Of a stretch of DNA of 64,000 nt, positions 51,704 to 58,907 are shown piece by piece. How positions within the stretch are numbered: the first letter of the stretch is position 1; every line of letters begins with the position of its first letter. The notes beneath the pieces were generated by a model. It saw only the letters and a list, made by a program, of their open reading frames with translations, did no database searches and was not told the DNA's origin. The stretch spans positions 1,302,001-1,366,000 of the forward strand of contig OZ246966.1 in assembly GCA_965232405.1 (NCBI GenBank), given 5' to 3'. The DNA is from RCIO01 sp965232405. Its GTDB lineage: Bacteria > Pseudomonadota > Alphaproteobacteria > Rhizobiales > Rhizobiaceae. A program made the position numbers and the translations under genes.

Positions 51704-52396
51704 CTAGATGTATTTGAGGCCCTTTTCGGCCAGCCGTCCGCGCATGTCGTAAATGTCGAGGCCCAGCTCGCCGGCCGCCAGCCGCTTGCGTTTGGCCTCT
51801 TCATTGTCGGTGCGCTTCTTCGCCCTTTCGAGCACGTCCGCGGCCTCGTCTCGGCGCACCACGCACACGCCGTCATCGTCGGCGACTATGATGTCACCCG
51901 GATTGACGAGTTCGTTGGCGCACACGATCGGCACGTTGACCGAACCGAGCGTTTCCTTGACCGTGCCTTGCGCAAAGATCGCCCTGGACCAGACCGGGAA
52001 GTTCATCTCCGTAAGGTCACGCACGTCGCGCACGCCGGCGTCGATGATCAGCCCCTGCACACCACGCGCCTGCGCGGAGGTGGCCAGCAGATCGCCAAAA
52101 TAGCCGTCCTCGCAGGGGCTAGTCGGTGCAAGCACCAATATGTCGCCGGCCTGCGTCTGCTCGATCGCCACATGCACCATCCAGTTGTCGCCGGGCGGCG
52201 CGGAAATGGTCACTGCGGAGGCCGCAATGCGCGCGCCGGAATAGATCGGGCGCATGTAGGACGCCAGCAGCCCCTTGCGGCCCTGCGCTTCGTGAACGGT
52301 GGCGACGCCATGTACGGCCAATCCCGCGATGATTGCGGGGTCGGCGCGCTCGATTGTCTGAACGACAACGCCGCTGGTTGTTGTTGCGCCAGCCAT
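51704..52396 (-). CDS. ligK: 4-carboxy-4-hydroxy-2-oxoadipate aldolase
   Basis: Cleaves 4-carboxy-4-hydroxy-2-oxoadipate to pyruvate and oxaloacetate, and often decarboxylates oxaloacetate. A 230-residue RraA-fold, metal-dependent class II aldolase with GDLLATSAQARGVQGLIIDA and GVRDV, the conserved metal/pyruvate site. The ATG at 52396 shares its A with the stop of galB, so the two are coupled; a GTG one codon upstream is the alternative. It ends the pathway in central metabolism. Confidence 0.9.
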   Translation of the reverse strand: MAGATTTSGVVVQTIERADPAIIAGLAVHGVATVHEAQGRKGLLASYMRPIYSGARIAASAVTISAPPGDNWMVHVAIEQTQAGDILVLAPTSPCEDGYFGDLLATSAQARGVQGLIIDAGVRDVRDLTEMNFPVWSRAIFAQGTVKETLGSVNVPIVCANELVNPGDIIVADDDGVCVVRRDEAADVLERAKKRTDNEEAKRKRLAAGELGLDIYDMRGRLAEKGLKYI

Positions 52397-53130
52397 CACA
52401 GCTCATCCACGGTGCGCGGGAACACAGACTGGAAACCTTCGGCATATTTTGCCGCCCGGCCGCCCGCCTGACCGCCGGAATTGCGACGGAAATGGTTGCC
52501 GCGGTTTTCGGCGACGTTTGTGTAGAAGTGCCAGAGATGCTCCTGGCCCTGCATGCACTCAATTGCGGCCTGCTTCTTGTCCCAGACATCGGTAATGTCG
52601 AGAAACACGTCCGGCTTCCATTGCATCTGCTCAGTCTGGTGCGGCTCAAACAGGTAGAGCTGCGGTGCGCCCAGCACCTTCTGCCCCGGATTGTGGCCCC
52701 ATGCCTGCGCGATCATCCGGCACTCGAGCACGAACCGCGTCGTGTTCATGTGGTCCGTGTTGTAGGGGTCCCACATGGAATGGCTCATCATGAAGCTGGG
52801 CTGCACGGCGCGGATAAGATCAACGAGCTTTTCCTGCGCAGCCGGTCCGAGATCGAGCGGATAGTCGCCCAGATCGAAGAACTGGATGTCGTGGACGTCG
52901 AGCGCCTTTGCCGCGGCCTCGGCCTCGTCGCGTCGCGCCTTCTTGACCACGTCGAGGGTCATCCCCTCCTGCTTCCAGAGCTTGGCGCTTTCGCCCCGCT
53001 CGCCATAGCTGAGGCACGCGACGGTTACGTCGTAACCCAGCTTCTGATGCAGCGCGATCGCCCCACCCGCACGCCACACGAAATCGGCGGCATGCGCACT
53101 CACGACGAGCGCCGTCTTCTTGTCGGTCAT
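52396..53130 (-). CDS. galB: 4-oxalomesaconate hydratase, PIG-L type (GalB)
   Basis: A 244-residue zinc-dependent hydratase with the LmbE/PIG-L deacetylase fold, adding water to 4-oxalomesaconate. The motif VVSAHAADFVWRAGGAIALH replaces the deacetylase AHPDDE, as in Pseudomonas GalB, and LSYGERGESAKLWKQ is also characteristic. I start at ATG 53130; an upstream extension of 45 codons has no family similarity. It is first of the minus-strand unit and divergent from the LysR gene. The lignin-type hydratase LigJ is absent, so this is a hybrid Lig/Gal pathway. Confidence 0.9.
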   Translation of the reverse strand: MTDKKTALVVSAHAADFVWRAGGAIALHQKLGYDVTVACLSYGERGESAKLWKQEGMTLDVVKKARRDEAEAAAKALDVHDIQFFDLGDYPLDLGPAAQEKLVDLIRAVQPSFMMSHSMWDPYNTDHMNTTRFVLECRMIAQAWGHNPGQKVLGAPQLYLFEPHQTEQMQWKPDVFLDITDVWDKKQAAIECMQGQEHLWHFYTNVAENRGNHFRRNSGGQAGGRAAKYAEGFQSVFPRTVDEL

Positions 53131-53234
53131 ATCCTTGGGTCTCCCAGTCGGCCGATATTGCGGCCCTTGTAGCATCGATACCGGCCCTATCCTGCGCCAA
53201 CGGGGCGCGTCATGCCCAATCAAAACAGGACGCC

Positions 53235-53252
53235 TAGCATAATAATTTGCTA
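53235..53252. promoter_or_regulatory. Candidate LysR operator between galB and the lig regulator
   Basis: TAGCA and TGCTA form an inverted repeat with an A/T-only 8-nt spacer, in the divergent promoter region and about 30-85 nt upstream of the regulator's coding start. Position and symmetry fit a LysR site controlling galB and itself. Confidence 0.45.
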
Positions 53253-53321
53253 TAGCCGGTCCCAAGTCAGCGAAAGAGGAATGGCGTCATCGAGCAGATT
53301 CCGAATATTCGGCACCTGCGG

Positions 53322-54527
53322 GTGTTTCGCGAGATCGCCCGTCAGGGCGGCATCAGCGCTGCCGCGAACACCGAACACCTTTCGCAACCAGCCGTCACCC
53401 AGGCGCTCGACAAGCTGGAGGCGCAACTCGGCGTTGCGCTGATCGAGCGGCGGCGCGGCAACATGGCGCCGACCGAGATAGGCGGCACCTACCTGAAGCG
53501 CGTGGTCCAGGCTCTCGACCATCTTAACGCCGGCGCCCGCGATGCGGTTCGCCTCGGCACCAGGCAATCGGGCGGCGCCCGACGCGGGTTTGCCGAATTC
53601 GACCGCCTGATCACCGCTGCGCAATTGCGTGTGCTGGTTGCCATGTCGGACGCCAGGAATTTCTCCATAGCCGCGCGCAACACGGGGATTTCGCAACCGA
53701 CCATCCATCGCTCCGCGCGCAATCTGGAAAAGCTCTCCGGCCTGACGCTCTTCACCAAATCGCCGGAGGGCATATCGCTGACATTGGCCGCTCAGGCGCT
53801 TGCCCAGCGCGCCAAGCTGGCTCTGGTCGAACTGCGCCAGGGCAGCGACGAAATCGGCAAGTTCCTCGGTCGCGATTCAACCCATATCGTCGTTGGCGCC
53901 ATGCCCCTGGCGCGCACCCAGATATTGCCGACCGCCATCGACGGTTTCGTCAAATCCACCGACCGTGTGCAAATCCGCGTCATAGAAGGCCCCTATTCGG
54001 AGTTGCTCAGCGGGCTACGCACCGGCAATCTCGACATGCTCATCGGCGCATTGCGCAACCCGCCCCCGGTGGACGACGTGATTGAGGAAAGCCTGTTTGA
54101 CGATCCGCTGGCCATTGTCGCGGGCGCTTCTCATCCGTTGGCCAAGCGGACGGCCGTGACGCTCGATGACACGCTTGCTTATCCCTGGGTTGCGCCGCCA
54201 CGCGAAACACCGGCCGGGTCCTATCTCTACGAGACGCTGCGGATCGGCGACCGGCCCCGGACTCCGGTTCGCGTCGTTTCTTCTTCGCTTATTCTCCTGC
54301 GTGGGCTTCTGGTCAGCGGTGACTACATCACCATCATTTCGCTGCACCAGGTGGCGCAGGAATTGCGCGACGGGCTGGTGGTGCCGCTCGCCGTCGATTT
54401 ACGCAACAACAGCCGCGCCATCGGCCTGACAGTGCGCCGCGACTGGCGCCCGACACAAACCCAGGCGCGCTTCCTCGATCTGCTGCGGGAGGCAAGCAAA
54501 AACAGGGTAGACCGGTTGCCTGCGTGA
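53322..54527 (+). CDS. LysR family regulator with two N-terminal helix-turn-helix domains, lig pathway
   Basis: A protein of at least 401 residues, about 100 longer than a normal LysR. Residues 1 to about 55 carry one LysR helix-turn-helix (GISAAANTEHLSQPAVTQAL). Residues about 100-155 carry a second complete one (NFSIAARNTGISQPTIHRSA). The substrate-binding domain follows (VVGAMPLARTQILPTAIDGF onward). GTG 53322 cuts into helix 1 of the first domain; the same frame stays open upstream and encodes the expected IEQIPNIRHLRVFREI, but has no ATG. A single missing G at 53281-53284 would give ATG-GGC-GTC in frame. Likely activator of the flanking protocatechuate genes. Confidence 0.82.
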   Translation: MFREIARQGGISAAANTEHLSQPAVTQALDKLEAQLGVALIERRRGNMAPTEIGGTYLKRVVQALDHLNAGARDAVRLGTRQSGGARRGFAEFDRLITAAQLRVLVAMSDARNFSIAARNTGISQPTIHRSARNLEKLSGLTLFTKSPEGISLTLAAQALAQRAKLALVELRQGSDEIGKFLGRDSTHIVVGAMPLARTQILPTAIDGFVKSTDRVQIRVIEGPYSELLSGLRTGNLDMLIGALRNPPPVDDVIEESLFDDPLAIVAGASHPLAKRTAVTLDDTLAYPWVAPPRETPAGSYLYETLRIGDRPRTPVRVVSSSLILLRGLLVSGDYITIISLHQVAQELRDGLVVPLAVDLRNNSRAIGLTVRRDWRPTQTQARFLDLLREASKNRVDRLPA

Positions 54528-54627
54528 CACCCCTATGCGGAAATCGAATATAAGCCGCGTTGTTTGAATACCCTGCGCCCGGTCACAGATGGTATCTCCG
54601 CCGCAACAACAAATATCCGGAGCCCGC

Positions 54628-55566
54628 GTGAGCACGGCCGTCGACAACGCAACCAGAAGAAACAGCATCGCCCTTGCCTTTATCGGCTTCGGCGAGGCGG
54701 CTGGTGCGTTCCTGAAAGGCTGGCGTTCCGAAGGGCCCACGCCACGGGCTAGCGCATACGACATCAAGACCGACAGTGCCGACGCCGCGGTGGCGGCCGC
54801 CAAACGCGCCGACTATGCCGCTGCGGGGGCCGACGGTTGCGAAACGCCGGCCGAGGCACTGGAAGGCGCAGGCGCCATCTTTTCGGTTGTCACTGCCGAT
54901 CAGGCGCTGTCCGCCGCGCAGAACGCTTCAGGCACCGACCTTGCCGGCGCGATCTATTTCGACTGCAACTCCTGTTCGCCCGGCACCAAACGCCAAGCCG
55001 CCGCCCTGATCGAAAAGGCGGGCGGGCGTTATGTCGATGTGGCGGTCATGTCGCCGGTCGATGCAAAGCTGCACAAGACACCACTGCTCATCAGCGGGCC
55101 ACATGCCGGGGAAGGCCTTGAGGTTCTCAACGCGCTGTCAATGTCAGCCGAGGTCGTCGAAGGCGATATCGGCACAGCCTCCTCGATCAAGATGGTGCGT
55201 TCCATCGTCGTCAAGGGGCTGGAGGCAATCACGCTCGAATGTGTCCTCGCCGGACGCAAAGCCGGGGTCGACGAACGCGTTCTCGCCTCGCTGGAAGCGA
55301 GCTATCCCGGATTTGGCTGGACCGAGAGAGCGGCATATATGATGGAACGCGCGATGACGCACGGCATCAGGCGCGCCGCGGAAATGCGCGAAGTGGCCAT
55401 CACGGTCGACGAACTGGGCATCGAACCCTTCATGAGCGCGGCCACCGCCCAGCGACAGGACGAAGCGGGCGCGCTCAAACTCGATGCAAAGGCGATCGGT
55501 GAAGGCGATTACAGGAAACTGGCCGACGCCATTCTTGCCGCTCTGCCGGTGGCCATGAAGTCTTAG
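54628..55566 (+). CDS. DUF1932 / 6-phosphogluconate dehydrogenase-like oxidoreductase in the lig operon
   Basis: A 312-residue NAD(P)-binding protein. GTG 54628 has CCGGAG 5 nt upstream. The N-terminal Rossmann domain begins ALAFIGFGEAAGAFLKGW, and the middle has IYFDCNSCSPGTKRQAA and VDVAVMSPV, as in beta-hydroxyacid dehydrogenases. The C-terminal helical domain belongs to DUF1932 and includes IKMVRSIVVKGLEAITLE. It is 17 nt before ligA. No step of the standard 4,5-cleavage pathway needs such an enzyme, so it may handle a side-chain or methylated precursor of protocatechuate. I cannot name the substrate. Confidence 0.82.
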   Translation: MSTAVDNATRRNSIALAFIGFGEAAGAFLKGWRSEGPTPRASAYDIKTDSADAAVAAAKRADYAAAGADGCETPAEALEGAGAIFSVVTADQALSAAQNASGTDLAGAIYFDCNSCSPGTKRQAAALIEKAGGRYVDVAVMSPVDAKLHKTPLLISGPHAGEGLEVLNALSMSAEVVEGDIGTASSIKMVRSIVVKGLEAITLECVLAGRKAGVDERVLASLEASYPGFGWTERAAYMMERAMTHGIRRAAEMREVAITVDELGIEPFMSAATAQRQDEAGALKLDAKAIGEGDYRKLADAILAALPVAMKS

Positions 55567-55583
55567 ATTGGGAGAAACGAACA

Positions 55584-55979
55584 ATGCCTGTCAAAAAAGA
55601 CTATGAAGACATACCGGGCACCTTCGTGTTCGATGCCGACCGATCACGCGAAGGCTATCACCTGAACCAGTTCTGCATTTCGCTGCGGTTGCAGAAAAAC
55701 CGCGACGAGTTCAATGCGAACGAAGAAGCCTATCTCGACAAGTATCCAATGACGCCCGAGCAGCGCAAAGCGGTGCTGGAGCGCGACTGGAACGGTCTGC
55801 TGAGCCTCGGCGGCAACATCTACTACACATCCAAACTGGCCGCGAATGACGGCATCAACTTCCAGAACCTGGCCGGCCTGATGACCGGGATGGGCGTCGA
55901 CGCCTATCGCCAGATGATGGTCGAAGGTGGCCGCTCCATCGAGGGCAATCGTTACAAGTCTGAATGGGGAGAAGAATAA
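55584..55979 (+). CDS. ligA: Protocatechuate 4,5-dioxygenase alpha subunit
   Basis: The 131-residue small subunit of the extradiol dioxygenase that cleaves protocatechuate between C4 and C5. It matches LigA in length and in DIPGTFVFDADRSREGYHLN, NQFCISLRLQKNRDEF and the C-terminal LTGMGVDAYRQMMVEGGR-type pattern (here LAGLMTGMGVDAYRQMM). ATG 55584 has GGGAG upstream. The stop codon shares its last base with the ligB start, so both subunits are made in equal amounts. Confidence 0.95.
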   Translation: MPVKKDYEDIPGTFVFDADRSREGYHLNQFCISLRLQKNRDEFNANEEAYLDKYPMTPEQRKAVLERDWNGLLSLGGNIYYTSKLAANDGINFQNLAGLMTGMGVDAYRQMMVEGGRSIEGNRYKSEWGEE

Positions 55980-56833
55980 TGGCGCGTATCACCGCCGGCG
56001 TGGGCTGTTCCCACGTACCCGCAATTGGCGTGGCCATGGACACCGGCATCACCGACCAGCCTTACTGGCAGCCGGTCTTCAAGGGGTTTGAAAAGTCGCG
56101 TGCGTGGATGAAGGAAAACAAGCCCGACGTGGTTTTCCTGGTCTACAACGATCACTGCACCGCATTCGACGCGTCCGTCATACCCACTTTTGCGCTTGGC
56201 TGCGCGGCCGAGTTCCATCCGGCCGACGAAGGCTGGGGGCCGCGTCCTGTGCCGGTGGTCAAGAACCATCAGAAGATGGCCAGCCACATTGCGCAGTCGC
56301 TGGTGCTGGACGAGTTCGACATCACCATCATGAACGAGATGGAGGTGGATCATGGCCTGACGGTGCCACTGTCGGTCATGTTCGGCGAGCACGGGATCGA
56401 CGATGAATGGCCCGCGCTGGTCATCCCTCTGGCAGTCAATGTGGTGCAATATCCGGCACCGACCGGAAACCGGTGCTACAATCTCGGCAAGGCAATTCGC
56501 AGGGCAATCGAGTCCTACGACGAAGACCTCAATGTCGTGATCTTCGGCACCGGCGGCATGAGCCACCAGTTGCAATACAAGCGCGCCGGCCTGATCAACC
56601 GCGAGTGGGACACGCGCTTCCTCGACCTTCTGACGGAAGACCCGGTCTTCGCCAGCCAGATTCCGCATGTCGAGTATTTGCGCGAAGCAGGCTCGGAAGG
56701 CGTTGAGATGGTGATGTGGCACGTCATGCGTGGCGCGCTGAACGACGAGGTCACCGAGGTGCACCGCCACTATCACGTTCCGGCGTCCAACACGGCTGTT
56801 GGCCACATCATCCTGGAAAACAAAGCCGCCTGA
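55979..56833 (+). CDS. ligB: Protocatechuate 4,5-dioxygenase beta subunit
   Basis: The 284-residue catalytic subunit with a non-heme Fe(II) site. Iron-ligand candidates are His12 in GVGCSHVPAIG and His59 in VYNDHCTAF, with the glutamate in the SEGVEMVMW region; the catalytic base His lies in GTGGMSHQLQ. These match the LigB of Sphingobium (His12, His61, Glu242, His195). The product is 4-carboxy-2-hydroxymuconate semialdehyde, the LigC substrate. It starts at the ATG overlapping the ligA stop; GGGAG lies 8 nt upstream. A strong hairpin follows before ligC. Confidence 0.95.
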   Translation: MARITAGVGCSHVPAIGVAMDTGITDQPYWQPVFKGFEKSRAWMKENKPDVVFLVYNDHCTAFDASVIPTFALGCAAEFHPADEGWGPRPVPVVKNHQKMASHIAQSLVLDEFDITIMNEMEVDHGLTVPLSVMFGEHGIDDEWPALVIPLAVNVVQYPAPTGNRCYNLGKAIRRAIESYDEDLNVVIFGTGGMSHQLQYKRAGLINREWDTRFLDLLTEDPVFASQIPHVEYLREAGSEGVEMVMWHVMRGALNDEVTEVHRHYHVPASNTAVGHIILENKAA

Positions 56834-56841
56834 GAATGACG

Positions 56842-56864
56842 GCGCCCGGACAGGCTCCGGGCGC
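56842..56864 (+). terminator. 9-bp perfect hairpin followed by TTT between ligB and ligC
   Basis: GCGCCCGGA and TCCGGGCGC pair around CAGGC, immediately followed by TTTC, 9 nt after the ligB stop. The form is that of a weak intrinsic terminator inside an operon, so it may lower ligC expression relative to ligAB or protect the ligAB transcript 3' end. Confidence 0.55.
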
Positions 56865-56892
56865 TTTCGGCCTAACAACAAGGGGAATTCCA

Positions 56893-57837
56893 ATGCGGGT
56901 ATGCGTAGCCGGCGCTTATGGCGCCTTCGGCATGAAACATCTCGACGCCATTGCCAATATCGACGACGTCGAAGTCACCTCGGTCATGGGGCCGACCAAG
57001 GAAAAGATCGAAGCGCTGGCTGCCGAGCGTGGCATCGGCTATGCAGGCACGACCCTCGAAGACTGCATTTCGCGCGACGATGTGGACGCGGTGATCCTCT
57101 CGACACCGACCCAGATGCACGCCGAACAGGCCCTGGCCTGCATGGATGCCGGCAAACACGTGCTGGTCGAAATTCCGATGGCCGACAGCCTGGCCGACAG
57201 CAAGGCGCTGGTCGCCAAGCAGAAGGAAACCGGGCTCACCGCGATGTCCGGGCAGGTGCGCCGCTTCAACCCGTCTCACCAGTGGATACACAACAAGATC
57301 AAGGCCGGCGAACTCAACGTTCAGCAGATGGATGTGCAGACCTATTTCTTCCGCCGCACCAACACCAACGCCAAGGGCGAACCGCGCTCGTGGACCGATC
57401 ATCTGCTGTGGCACCATGCCTGCCACACGGTCGACCTGTTCCAGTACCAGACTGGCGGCCCGGCCAGCGAGGCTTTCGGTCTGCAGGGGCCGATGCACCC
57501 CGATCTCGGCATCGCAATGGACATGGCAATCGGCCTCAAGGCTGAATCCGGCGCGATCTGCACACTGTCGCTCAGCTTCAACAATGACGGCCCGCTGGGC
57601 ACGTTCTTCCGCTACATCTGCGACAACGGCACCTACATCGCCCGCTACGACGACCTGTTCGACGGGCGCGAGAACCAGATAGACCTGTCTGGTGTCGCCG
57701 TCTCCAACAACGGCATCGAGCTCATCGACCGCGAATTCTTCTCCGCGATTGCAGAAGGCCGCGAGCCGAATTCCAGCGTGGCGCAGGTTCTGCCCGCGAT
57801 GGAGACGCTCGACCGCATCGAACGGTCAATGTCGTAA
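56893..57837 (+). CDS. ligC: 4-carboxy-2-hydroxymuconate-6-semialdehyde dehydrogenase
   Basis: A 314-residue Gfo/Idh/MocA-family dehydrogenase. It oxidises the cyclic hemiacetal of the ring-cleavage product to 2-pyrone-4,6-dicarboxylate with NADP+. Near-diagnostic stretches shared with Sphingobium LigC are STPTQMHAEQALACMDAGKH, RRFNPSHQWIHNKI, SWTDHLLWHHACHTVDLF and LSLSFNNDGPLGTFFRYIC. The start is ATG 56893; the longer open frame upstream overlaps ligB. The protein has the normal length and the Rossmann motif VAGAYGAFGMKH. Confidence 0.95.
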   Translation: MRVCVAGAYGAFGMKHLDAIANIDDVEVTSVMGPTKEKIEALAAERGIGYAGTTLEDCISRDDVDAVILSTPTQMHAEQALACMDAGKHVLVEIPMADSLADSKALVAKQKETGLTAMSGQVRRFNPSHQWIHNKIKAGELNVQQMDVQTYFFRRTNTNAKGEPRSWTDHLLWHHACHTVDLFQYQTGGPASEAFGLQGPMHPDLGIAMDMAIGLKAESGAICTLSLSFNNDGPLGTFFRYICDNGTYIARYDDLFDGRENQIDLSGVAVSNNGIELIDREFFSAIAEGREPNSSVAQVLPAMETLDRIERSMS

Positions 57838-57844
57838 GCAGCGC

Positions 57845-57866
57845 CGGCAGGGCCGTGATCCTGCCG
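57845..57866 (+). terminator. 7-bp hairpin after ligC
   Basis: CGGCAGG and CCTGCCG pair perfectly around an 8-nt loop, 8 nt after the ligC stop, followed by TCTC. It may attenuate transcription into the downstream hydrolase gene. The weak T tract makes it uncertain. Confidence 0.4.
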
Positions 57867-57898
57867 TCTCAATCGACCACGAGCCCGGGAGACAAGCG

Positions 57899-58600
57899 AT
57901 GACAACAACCGTATTCATCCCCGGCCTCCTTTCCGACAGCCGCGTATGGCAACAGGTGGCGGACAGTGTGCCGCCGCCGGTCTTCATGGCCGACGTGACG
58001 CGTGACGACACGATCGAGGGTATGGCCGCGCGCGTCCTGGGCGAGGTTTCAGGACCGCTCATCGTGGTGGGCCACTCGATGGGCGGCAGGGTAGCGATGG
58101 AGATGGCGCACCAGGCACCGGACCGGGTCAAGGGGATGGTGCTTGCCGATACCGGCCATCACCCGCTGAAGCCCGGCGAGATCGAAAAGCGGCAAGCTAA
58201 GATCGAGCAGGGTCATTCAGACTTTGCCGCTATGGTGGCGGGCTGGTTGCCGCCGATGGTTGCCGCCAGCCGCCATGACGATGCGGAACTGATGGCCGAC
58301 CTGACCGAAATGGCGCTCTCCATCGGACCGAAGATACACGAGCGGCAGATCAGGGCTCTGATCGGCCGTCCCGATGCCGCTACCTATCTCCCTCAAACCA
58401 CTTGCCCGATCCTGCTGATCACCGGCAGCGAGGACGCATGGTCGCCCGAGCAGCAGCACCGTGAAATGCTGGAAATGGCGCCGAACGCAACGCTTGAGGT
58501 CGTGGATGGCGCCGGCCACTTCCTGCCCGTCGAGCAGCCCTCGATAATGACGAGGTGCGTTGTCGACTGGTTGAAGGAAACGAAACTCTACGGCAAATAG
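57899..58600 (+). CDS. Alpha/beta hydrolase at the end of the lig operon
   Basis: A 233-residue alpha/beta-fold hydrolase. ATG 57899 has GGGAG 7 nt upstream. The nucleophile elbow is VVGHSMGGRVAM, the acid is in ITGSEDAWSP, and the histidine in VDGAGHFLPVEQP, so the triad is complete. The N terminus (TTTVFIPGLLSDSRVW) is typical of small esterases. Placed after ligC and on the same strand, it may release protocatechuate from an ester or act on a lactone, but the pathway already has LigI. The substrate is unknown. Confidence 0.82.
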   Translation: MTTTVFIPGLLSDSRVWQQVADSVPPPVFMADVTRDDTIEGMAARVLGEVSGPLIVVGHSMGGRVAMEMAHQAPDRVKGMVLADTGHHPLKPGEIEKRQAKIEQGHSDFAAMVAGWLPPMVAASRHDDAELMADLTEMALSIGPKIHERQIRALIGRPDAATYLPQTTCPILLITGSEDAWSPEQQHREMLEMAPNATLEVVDGAGHFLPVEQPSIMTRCVVDWLKETKLYGK

Positions 58601-58676
58601 GGCCGGCCCGGACATCAGCGCCCCGCAGCTTGAAACGGTCGCGGCTTCTGCAATTCAGTCAAGCTTGTTTGTGAAA

Positions 58677-58753
58677 TGGCGCGTCCGGGAAGATTCGAAC
58701 TCCCGACCCCCAGATTCGTAGTCTGGTGCTCTATCCAGCTGAGCTACGGACGC
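58677..58753 (-). tRNA. tRNA-Arg (anticodon ACG)
   Basis: A complete 77-nt tRNA on the minus strand with encoded CCA. The acceptor stem GCGTCCG/CGGACGC is perfect. The anticodon stem CCAGA/TCTGG holds loop CTACGAA, giving anticodon ACG, read as ICG after deamination and decoding CGU/CGC/CGA. The T loop TTCGAAT is standard. No integrated element is attached to it. Confidence 0.97.
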
Positions 58754-58766
58754 TTGCCAGGCAACT

Positions 58767-58798
58767 AGCCTATGCGCCGGCCACCGAGGGCCGGTCAA
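58767..58798 (-). promoter_or_regulatory. Probable tRNA-Arg promoter
   Basis: On the minus strand TTGACC (58798-58793) is followed by a 20-nt spacer and TAGGCT (58772-58767), 13 nt before the tRNA 5' end. A CATAGG at a better 18-nt spacing overlaps it. The -35 element is good; the -10 element is weak. Confidence 0.4.
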
Positions 58799-58907
58799 GT
58801 GCGACGCTTCCTAACGACAGACCCGGCGAAATGCAAGCGCGGGTTCGCGCATTATTCGAATGGTGATCGGCGCGCCAATTTGGTGGCGTTGCCCCACGCG
58901 CCAGCGC

